DNA from: Lachnospiraceae bacterium
GTDB lineage: Bacteria > Bacillota > Clostridia > Lachnospirales > Lachnospiraceae
Direction: 5' to 3'
DNA: 10,372 nt
NCBI GenBank assembly: GCA_900754855.1
Contig: CAAEEI010000078.1
Span: forward strand, 1 to 10,372
Part shown: piece by piece, positions 1-4,688 of the stretch
Layout: each line of letters begins with the position of its first letter
How positions within the stretch are numbered: the stretch's first letter is position 1
The notes under the pieces: generated by a model
What the model saw: the letters and a program-made list of their open reading frames with translations, nothing else
Told to the model about the DNA's origin: nothing
The model's database searches: none
Program-made: the position numbers and the translations under genes

Positions 1-1
1 A

Positions 2-256
2 ATCGGACAAAGATGTCTGCTTTATGACGGAGAAGGCAGATTTCTCGGTGAGGCGGAGATTTTAACCGACGCCGGAGAAGAAGAGGAAAAGGGTCTGGGC
101 ATGATCAAAATGAAAAAAAACCAGTTTATGATCCGTATTCTCAGGGTAGGCGGGCAGAAAGCGGCGTCCATGGAAGTTGGAGAGTACCAGAAACAGATTG
201 GAAAATTATTTTCGGCGCTGTCTCTGGTTTCCCATCAGAAAGAGGAAGAAAAATAA
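2..256 (+). CDS. 3' end of an unrecognised protein gene (5' part outside the window)
   Basis: An open frame runs from the left edge to a TAA at 254-256, giving 84 C-terminal residues. The visible part begins IGQRCLLYDGEGRFLG, continues through an acidic stretch (GEEEEK) and a basic one (MIKMKKNQF), and ends in a charged tail (HQKEEEK). The opening looks like a small beta-barrel or PUA-like strand pair, somewhat as in the C-terminal region of some tRNA-modifying enzymes (TruB or MnmA type), but the following roughly 65 residues do not match what I know of those families, so I assign no function. In-frame ATGs exist (for example 104-106), but none has a clear ribosome binding site, and the frame is open to the edge. 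The stop is only 12 bases from the stop of the convergent gene at 269, and I see no hairpin terminator between them. Confidence 0.6.
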   Translation: MGQRCLLYDGEGRFLGEAEILTDAGEEEEKGLGMIKMKKNQFMIRILRVGGQKAASMEVGEYQKQIGKLFSALSLVSHQKEEEK

Positions 257-268
257 AGAGAAAAAAGT

Positions 269-784
269 TTATTTTTTGAAAAAGGCCGAGAGAATCTCCC
301 GCATTTTTTCTCCATTTTTTTCATCGTTGCCAAGAAGAGAATTCAACATCAAAAAAACAGAAGGATCAGAAAAGGCGTCAGAAGCCGGCCCTTTTTCGCC
401 GGAACGCTGTCCGAAGTTCTGGGATAAAAATTCCACAAGTTCCGGATGGTTATGCATGGTTTCATGCCAGGTCTGATAGAGCCGGGAAAACTGGATAACC
501 TGTAAAATGGAGTCAATCTGTCGGGCCTTTTCTTCGGAAAGGGAAGGACGAAGAGAACGTAGAACGGTTTCAAGATCCGCAGAAGAATCATCAAAACCGC
601 AGGCATGAAGGTAGGGTTCATCATCGAAACCGGCGATGATTTTCTGAATTTCCATGACTTTCATCTGTACGGCCAGAAATTTGGCTACCGGGGGACGGCA
701 AAAAGGCAGAAGCTGTTCCATCAGTAACAGATCGTCATCTTCTAAGAGCCGGGCAAGCGGAGAGGGAGATAAAGTAGACTGCAT
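269..784 (-). CDS. Conserved-looking hypothetical protein, 171 aa
   Basis: I do not recognise a family. The ATG at 784 is chosen because a strong AAGGAGG (793-799) lies 8 bases upstream. The frame can be extended to 853, but the extension encodes a Cys/His-containing stretch with no ribosome binding site and would read through this one. The protein is soluble, acidic and mostly helical, with no signal peptide or membrane segment. Residues 10-50 are Leu/Met-rich (LLEDDDLLLMEQLLPF, then PPVAKFLAVQMKVMEIQKII). A middle part (53-100) carries paired acidic turns (FDDE, GFDDSSAD). Residues 120-145 are Ser/Gly-rich and look like a linker, followed by a helical C-terminus with SLLGNDEKNGEKMREIL. It converges with the gene ending at 256 and diverges from the one at 917. 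A SigE-like promoter at 892-920 may drive it, which would suggest a sporulation-associated role; that is inference only. Confidence 0.8.
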   Translation of the reverse strand: MQSTLSPSPLARLLEDDDLLLMEQLLPFCRPPVAKFLAVQMKVMEIQKIIAGFDDEPYLHACGFDDSSADLETVLRSLRPSLSEEKARQIDSILQVIQFSRLYQTWHETMHNHPELVEFLSQNFGQRSGEKGPASDAFSDPSVFLMLNSLLGNDEKNGEKMREILSAFFKK

Positions 785-792
785 GGCATAAT

Positions 793-799
793 CCTCCTT
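793..799 (-). promoter_or_regulatory. Ribosome binding site that fixes the start at 784
   Basis: The - strand reads AAGGAGG here, 8 bases before the ATG at 784. It lies inside the longest open frame, so it argues against the 23-residue upstream extension. Confidence 0.8.
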
Positions 800-829
800 G
801 GAATGACAAAACTGCCCTGTGTTCAAACA

Positions 830-858
830 GTGACGACAGCAAAGATCATTCATATATT
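830..858 (+). promoter_or_regulatory. Weak candidate SigA promoter for the 69-aa gene
   Basis: GTGACG (830-835) and TATATT (853-858) are separated by 17 bases, matching TTGACA/TATAAT at 4 and 5 of 6 positions. Transcription would begin near 865, about 50 bases before the ATG at 917. The -10 is half of an AT-only inverted repeat (TATATT-AA-AATATA, 853-866), so chance matches are easy here. Confidence 0.35.
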
Positions 859-891
859 AAAATATACAGGGTAATCCTGTTGTTTTACCTC

Positions 892-920
892 ATTGTATGA
901 AAAGGAAAAGAAAGTTATGA
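892..920 (-). promoter_or_regulatory. Candidate SigE-type (mother-cell) promoter for the 171-aa gene
   Basis: Reading the - strand, TCATAAC (920-914) is followed after exactly 14 bases by CATACAAT (899-892). The Bacillus subtilis SigE consensus is about KMATATT, 14-15 bases, CATACAMT, so the -10 matches at all 8 positions and the -35 at 5 of 7. The start of transcription would fall near 884, leaving a leader of about 100 bases before the ATG at 784. The site overlaps the first codon of the divergent + strand gene. No better SigA promoter for the 171-aa gene was seen in 785-916. Confidence 0.45.
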
Positions 921-1126
921 ATGAAAATCTGATTTTTGACGGGAACACCATCTATGAGCTGGATCCGGAATGTATGCAGGCAAGAAAAAGACGGCGGGAG
1001 CTGGAAGAAGGAGAAAGAATCTTCCGGAGTCAGGAATATGGAACGCAGAGAAAGAAGGAGCAAAACCAATGGTTTTTCTTCTTCCTGTGTTTTTTTGGGT
1101 GGAAAAAATACGGAGCAAAAAGATAA
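917..1126 (+). CDS. Small basic hypothetical protein, 69 aa
   Basis: I do not recognise this protein. The ATG at 917 is preceded by an AAAGGAAA-type purine-rich site about 10 bases upstream. A TTG at 893 could add eight residues but has no ribosome binding site. The sequence begins MNENLIFDGNTIYELD, continues with a strongly charged helix (ARKRRRELEEGERIF, about residues 22-36) and ends with an aromatic hydrophobic patch, WFFFFLCFFGW (52-62), flanked by Lys/Arg. That patch is short for a membrane span but could anchor the protein peripherally. The gene is divergent from the 171-aa gene and followed by a clear terminator, which supports its being a real transcription unit. It could still be a spurious ORF, since composition alone is weak evidence at this length. 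Confidence 0.6.
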   Translation: MNENLIFDGNTIYELDPECMQARKRRRELEEGERIFRSQEYGTQRKKEQNQWFFFFLCFFGWKKYGAKR

Positions 1127-1147
1127 AGTTCGTCAACATTGACGCAT

Positions 1148-1180
1148 AAAAAAGACAGGGTCTTTTGACCCTGCCTTTTT
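1148..1180. terminator. Bidirectional intrinsic terminator between convergent small genes
   Basis: CAGGGTC (1156-1162) and GACCCTG (1167-1173) form a 7-bp stem with a TTTT loop. The stem continues with an A/T-rich arm (AAAAG against CTTTT) after one mismatch. T runs follow on both strands (1176-1180 on +, and 1153-1148 on -), so it can end transcription of the 69-aa gene from the left and the Cys-rich gene from the right. Confidence 0.9.
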
Positions 1181-1242
1181 CACGAAAGCAATCGTAATAA
1201 GAAGATGGTTTGGAATGCGGAAAAATCTGCTCGGATGAAAAA

Positions 1243-1512
1243 TCAGCAGCAGCTGCTTCCCATGTTGCAGCCATTTCCACAGCCACAGTTAAAATTAAAT
1301 CCATTTCCACAGCCGAAGAAGGACAGGAGAATGATCAGCCAGAGAATATCACAGCCGTTGCCGCAGCCGCAATCACTGTTATGACTGGATCCTCCGCCAC
1401 AGCAGCAAATCAATAAAAGAGGAAGAAGACAGTTGGAGAAGGAAGAACCCGATCCACAGTCACATCCGTTATTTCTGGTATTCTGGCAGTTTGTAGCAGC
1501 TAAATCACTCAT
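1243..1512 (-). CDS. Gly/Cys-rich small hydrophobic protein, 89 aa (high-cysteine HCB13-like)
   Basis: The ATG at 1512 has GGAGG (1525-1521) 8 bases upstream, which picks it over an in-frame ATG at 1527. Of 89 residues, 16 are Cys and 16 are Gly. The layout is a hydrophilic N-terminus (MSDLAATNC), a short hydrophobic run (LLPLLLICCC, 29-38), GCGNGC, a hydrophobic segment (ILWLIILLSFF, 56-66), then GCGNG and GCGNGC repeats and a terminal CC. Proteins with this composition are annotated in Lachnospiraceae genomes as 'chorion class high-cysteine HCB protein 13', a name that comes from compositional resemblance to insect eggshell proteins and does not imply function. The composition also recalls small hydrophobic spore-coat-associated peptides. 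A SigK-like promoter upstream and a terminator downstream make it a single-gene unit. A disulfide-linked coat or envelope role is inference. Confidence 0.8.
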   Translation of the reverse strand: MSDLAATNCQNTRNNGCDCGSGSSFSNCLLPLLLICCCGGGSSHNSDCGCGNGCDILWLIILLSFFGCGNGFNFNCGCGNGCNMGSSCC

Positions 1513-1542
1513 TTGAGTTACCTCCAATATTTATTTACAGTT

Positions 1543-1568
1543 TATACTATGCCGGAAGGAAAAAATGT
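1543..1568 (-). promoter_or_regulatory. Candidate SigK-like promoter for the Cys-rich gene
   Basis: On the - strand, CATAGTATA (1551-1543) fits the SigK -10 pattern CATANNNTA, with AC (1568-1567) 15 bases upstream; the usual spacing is 16-17, so this is one base short. The predicted transcription start is near 1536, about 24 bases before the ATG at 1512. A SigA reading (TATAAA at 1546-1541) lacks a convincing -35. Confidence 0.35.
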
Positions 1569-1709
1569 TTCCTCGTGCAATGAAGCCGGGCAGAGCGGGA
1601 TTATTCGGGAAGACATTGGAAAATGGAAGGATTGCCTGTGGAAATATTCATGATTTTTCTTAAATAAAAACTTTTTTTTTCATTAATTAGCCAGAAATGA
1701 AAAAATGAC

Positions 1710-1738
1710 TTGTTTTTTATTCAAAAAAGGAATACAAT
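1710..1738 (+). promoter_or_regulatory. SigA-type promoter of the aminotransferase gene
   Basis: TTGTTT (1710-1715) and TACAAT (1733-1738) are separated by exactly 17 bases, each close to consensus. Transcription would start near 1745, leaving about 58 bases of leader. The upstream DNA (about 1655-1705) is very AT-rich, with an A5-C-T9 tract at 1666-1680 that may bend the DNA or help polymerase. The remainder of the 290-base gap (1513-1802) shows no further gene or repeat. Confidence 0.75.
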
Positions 1739-1802
1739 AGAAAAAGTTTGTAGAAAAATACTTTAAGGATATACATTTGTAGGTAAAACAGGAGGTAACA
1801 GG

Positions 1803-3086
1803 ATGACACCATATCGTGAATTAAGCAGAAAAAATCTGCTGGAATTACAAAAAGAATTACAGGCGGCATATAAAGAGCAGCAGGCAAAGGGATTAAAACT
1901 GGATATTTCCCGGGGAAAACCGGGAAAAGAACAGTTGGATCTGGCAATGCCAATGCTGGACGTGCTGAACAGCGAAGCGGATCTTAACGCTGCCGATGGC
2001 ACGGACGTAAGAAATTATGGTATGCTGGATGGTATTCCGGAGGCAAAAAAATTAATGGGCGATCTGATGGGTGTCGATCCTTCTCAGGTGATTGTTTTTG
2101 GAAACTCCAGTCTGAACAGTATGTATGACTGTATTGGACGTTCCATGATCTTTGGCGTGATGGGTTCCATACCATGGTCGAAATTGGATAAAGTAAAATT
2201 CCTCTGCCCGGTACCGGGATATGACCGTCATTTTGCGGTGACGGAACAGTTTGGCTGTGAACTGATCAGTATTCCTATGGGGGAAGACGGCCCGGACATG
2301 GACATGGTAGAAGAATATGTCAATAACGATCCTGCGGTCAAAGGAATCTGGTGCGTGCCGCTGTATTCCAATCCGACCGGATGTGTGTATTCGGATGAGA
2401 CAGTGCGGAGAATGGCGGCGTTGAAACCGGCAGCAAAAGATTTCCGTATTTACTGGGATAACGCTTATTGCGTTCATCATTTATATGAAGAAAAACAGGG
2501 AAAAATTTTAAATATTCTTGAAGAATGCGCAAAAGCCGGAAATCCGGATATGGTTTATCAGTTCTGTTCTACATCCAAGGTAACCTTTTCCGGCGCGGGA
2601 ATTGCAGCGATGTCTGCTTCTCCGGCTAACATTGCCGATATTCGCAGCAAATTACAGTGGGCAACCATTGGTTATGATAAAATAAATCAGCTTCGTCATG
2701 TAAGATTTTTCAAAGATATTGAAGGATTGAAAAAGCATATGATGGCACATGCAGCCATTGTCCGTCCGAAATTTGAAGAGGTGCTGGCTATTCTGGAAAA
2801 AGAACTGGCCGGTCTGGAAATCGCAACCTGGAGCAATCCGCTGGGAGGATATTTCATTTCCTTTGAAGCCATGGACAATTGCGCGAAAAAAATCGTGGAA
2901 CGCTGTAAGGCGGCCGGTCTGGTTCTCACCGGAGCAGGAGCAGCCTTCCCTTACGGAAAAGATCCGAAAGATTCCAACATTCGTATTGCGCCGACGATGC
3001 CGTCTCTGGAAGAATTAAAAGAAGCCATGGAACTGTTTGTCATCTGTGTGAAGCTGGTTTCTGTGGAAAAATTACTGGAAGCATAA
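1803..3086 (+). CDS. Class I PLP-dependent aminotransferase, probable aspartate aminotransferase (PF12897/Rv3722c-like)
   Basis: This 427-aa fold-type I aminotransferase would transfer an amino group between an amino acid (probably aspartate or another dicarboxylic or neutral one) and 2-oxoglutarate in the cytoplasm. GGAGGT (1791-1796) sets the ATG at 1803. Visible landmarks are SRGKP (36-40, substrate-side loop), GNSSLNSMYD (100-109, cofactor phosphate region), PVPGYDRHF (136-144), SNPTG (189-193), D219 in YWDNAY (pyridine-nitrogen contact), STSK with K259 as the Schiff-base lysine, and R394 in NIRIAP (carboxylate-binding arginine). The PVPGYDRHF and STSK forms are typical of the PF12897 group, which includes the mycobacterial aspartate aminotransferase Rv3722c. 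It has its own SigA promoter and no obvious terminator before the next promoter at 3118; the hairpin at 3181 could serve. Family is near certain, substrate is inferred. Confidence 0.93.
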   Translation: MTPYRELSRKNLLELQKELQAAYKEQQAKGLKLDISRGKPGKEQLDLAMPMLDVLNSEADLNAADGTDVRNYGMLDGIPEAKKLMGDLMGVDPSQVIVFGNSSLNSMYDCIGRSMIFGVMGSIPWSKLDKVKFLCPVPGYDRHFAVTEQFGCELISIPMGEDGPDMDMVEEYVNNDPAVKGIWCVPLYSNPTGCVYSDETVRRMAALKPAAKDFRIYWDNAYCVHHLYEEKQGKILNILEECAKAGNPDMVYQFCSTSKVTFSGAGIAAMSASPANIADIRSKLQWATIGYDKINQLRHVRFFKDIEGLKKHMMAHAAIVRPKFEEVLAILEKELAGLEIATWSNPLGGYFISFEAMDNCAKKIVERCKAAGLVLTGAGAAFPYGKDPKDSNIRIAPTMPSLEELKEAMELFVICVKLVSVEKLLEA

Positions 3087-3117
3087 AACCGAACGAAAAA
3101 CCGGAAAAAAGAAAAAC

Positions 3118-3146
3118 TTGAAACAAAAGCGAGGTTGCTGTAAGAT
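3118..3146 (+). promoter_or_regulatory. Candidate SigA promoter for the murF-parE-parC operon
   Basis: TTGAAA (3118-3123) and TAAGAT (3141-3146) are spaced by 17 bases. Transcription would start near 3153, so the transcript enters the hairpin at 3181 within about 30 bases. I see no promoter between that hairpin and murF. Confidence 0.6.
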
Positions 3147-3180
3147 ATAACATTAGATACTTGTGGCATCCCATAGGGAG

Positions 3181-3220
3181 AGGATAAATACAAATGATTT
3201 TGTTTGTATTTATCCTTTTT
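3181..3220 (+). terminator. Terminator-like hairpin in the murF leader (possible attenuator)
   Basis: AGGATAAATACAAA (3181-3194) pairs perfectly with TTTGTATTTATCCT (3203-3216), a 14-bp stem with an 8-base loop, and T continues to 3220. It may end aminotransferase transcripts, but it also lies downstream of the only visible promoter for murF, so some readthrough is required if that promoter drives the operon. The stem is AT-rich, with three G-C pairs (two of them at the base), so termination may be incomplete. Confidence 0.75.
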
Positions 3221-3225
3221 GTGCG

Positions 3226-3231
3226 AAAGGA
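3226..3231 (+). promoter_or_regulatory. Ribosome binding site for murF start at 3242
   Basis: AAAGGA lies 10 bases before the ATG at 3242. It supports a start giving MEQITIKDIVQ, where MurF proteins normally begin. A competing purine-rich site, GGGAGAGG (3176-3183), precedes an in-frame ATG at 3194 that would add 16 residues. Confidence 0.65.
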
Positions 3232-3241
3232 AATAAAGTTT

Positions 3242-4687
3242 ATGGAACAGATCACCATTAAAGATATTGTACAGGTAACCGGAGGAACGCTGTTGTGCGG
3301 GGATGAAAATAAAATCATCCGGGAGTTTTCCATTGATTCCAGACAGGGCAGCGAAGACAGTATTTTTGTGCCCGTTATCGGAGAGCGGGTGGACGCCCAT
3401 CGTTTTATTGAAAGCGCGCTGAAAATCAACGGGGCAACCTTTACGGCGGAACATTCTGCTTCGGATGAAGATAAGCCATGGCTTCGCCTGCAGGAAGAAG
3501 ATGGAAAAGGCAAACCGTGGATTGCCGTAAAGGATACGGTGGAAGCCATGCAGAAAGTGGGAACCTTTTATCGGAACCAGCTTTCCCTTCCGGTGGTTGC
3601 CGTAACCGGAAGCGTGGGGAAAACCACCACAAGAGAGATGATTGCCACAGCGTTGAGCGCAGGAAAGCGTGTTTTTCAAACAGAGGGTAATCAGAACAGT
3701 CAGATAGGCGTACCGCTGACGTTATCCCATATGACCGCCGAAGATGAGATGGCTGTGCTGGAAATCGGCATGAGCGAACGGGGACAGATTGAAACGCTGA
3801 CCAGAATGATCCGTCCGGACATTGCCGTGGTGACAGTCATTGGCGTAAGTCATATTGCACAACTGAAGTCGCAGGAAAATATCTGCCGGGAAAAGATGGA
3901 TATTGTGAAGGGGCTTCCGGAAGACGGTATGGTTTTCTTAAACGGGGATGACCCTTTTCTGGCTGCCTATCGGGGAAAACTGGAGAAAAAGACGTTTTTC
4001 TATGGATTGAAAGAAGACTGTGATTATCGTGCGGAAGAAATCCGTTATGAAGATGGACAGACCAGATTTCTGTTTTGCAGCGGCGCTCTCCGGCTTCCGG
4101 TGTGCCTGAATACGATGGGGGAACATAATGTCCGTAATGCGCTGGCTGCTTTAGCCGTGGCGCACCAGACCGGTGTGAATCTGGAGAAAGCCGCAGAAAA
4201 ATTACATACGTTTTGTGGACAGAGGCAGCGGATCATTGCCGGAGAGAGATGTAGCATCCTGGACGATACCTATAATGCCAGTCCGGATTCCATGAAGGCG
4301 GCGGTCAATGTTCTTTCTTCCATGAAAACAGAGGGAAGAAAAATTGCCGCATTGTCAGACATGCTTGAACTGGGAGAAGAAGAAAAAGCCTATCATTATG
4401 CGGTAGGAAAATATATTGCAGAAAAAGAAATCGATACGGTGATTGCTTTTGGAGAATTATCCCGGGAAATTCTGCGGGGCATAAAAGAGAATCAGGTTGT
4501 GGGAACCGAAGAACAGGGATCTTCTGCGGGAAGAATTACGCTGGTCTACGTGGAAACACGGGAAGAAATGACCCAATGGCTTCTTTCTCATGTACAGCCG
4601 GAAGATGTAGTTTTATTAAAAGCTTCCAATGGTATGCGGCTTTCTGCAGTATCGAAAGCATTGCAGGCGGCAAAAAAAGAGGTGTAA
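3242..4687 (+). CDS. murF: UDP-N-acetylmuramoyl-tripeptide:D-alanyl-D-alanine ligase
   Basis: MurF adds the D-Ala-D-Ala dipeptide to UDP-MurNAc-tripeptide using ATP, the last cytoplasmic step of peptidoglycan precursor synthesis. At 481 aa it is close to the family length (E. coli about 450). Domains in order: N-terminal substrate domain (about 1-100, with DSRQGSEDSIFVPV near 32), central ATPase domain with P-loop TGSVGKTTT (122-130, K127), EGNQNSQIGVPLTL (148-161), EIGMSERGQI (174-183), and MGEHNVRNALAAL (292-304), then the C-terminal Rossmann-like domain with DDTYNASPDSM (341-351) and ASNGMRLSAV near the end. TGSVGKTTT, NQNSQIGVP and YNASPDSM together identify MurF rather than MurC, D or E. 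The ORF could begin at ATG 3194, but that start lies inside the hairpin and adds a hydrophobic MILFVFILFV not expected on a cytosolic ligase. The stop is one base from the parE start, so translation is probably coupled. Confidence 0.96.
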   Translation: MEQITIKDIVQVTGGTLLCGDENKIIREFSIDSRQGSEDSIFVPVIGERVDAHRFIESALKINGATFTAEHSASDEDKPWLRLQEEDGKGKPWIAVKDTVEAMQKVGTFYRNQLSLPVVAVTGSVGKTTTREMIATALSAGKRVFQTEGNQNSQIGVPLTLSHMTAEDEMAVLEIGMSERGQIETLTRMIRPDIAVVTVIGVSHIAQLKSQENICREKMDIVKGLPEDGMVFLNGDDPFLAAYRGKLEKKTFFYGLKEDCDYRAEEIRYEDGQTRFLFCSGALRLPVCLNTMGEHNVRNALAALAVAHQTGVNLEKAAEKLHTFCGQRQRIIAGERCSILDDTYNASPDSMKAAVNVLSSMKTEGRKIAALSDMLELGEEEKAYHYAVGKYIAEKEIDTVIAFGELSREILRGIKENQVVGTEEQGSSAGRITLVYVETREEMTQWLLSHVQPEDVVLLKASNGMRLSAVSKALQAAKKEV

Positions 4688-4688
4688 G

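Noticed and set aside
177..476. 99-aa open frame on + overlapping the ends of the two convergent genes
   Set aside because: It overlaps both the partial gene and the 171-aa gene, is Lys/Arg/Ser-rich without motifs, and has no ribosome binding site.
893..916. TTG start for the 69-aa gene
   Set aside because: It would add eight residues, but no Shine-Dalgarno-like sequence precedes it, whereas 917 has AAAGGAAA.
915..1310. 131-aa open frame on - across the 69-aa gene
   Set aside because: It reads through the bidirectional terminator and into the Cys-rich gene, with low-complexity content and no supporting start signal.
1210..1416. 68-aa Ala/Thr-rich frame on +
   Set aside because: It is the antisense shadow of the GCGNG repeats; the - strand frame has the ribosome binding site and terminator.
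3087..3241. Known riboswitch or T-box leader before murF
   Set aside because: The leader before the hairpin is only about 30 bases, too short for a known aptamer, and no T-box motif was seen.
2951..3679. 242-aa open frame on - spanning the aminotransferase end and murF start
   Set aside because: It lies antisense to two clear genes and across the hairpin, with no recognisable domain or ribosome binding site.
4629..4688. 20-residue N-terminal extension of the B subunit into murF
   Set aside because: It is Cys/Arg-rich, unlike the family N-terminus, and the ATG at 4689 has its own ribosome binding site and gives the expected length.
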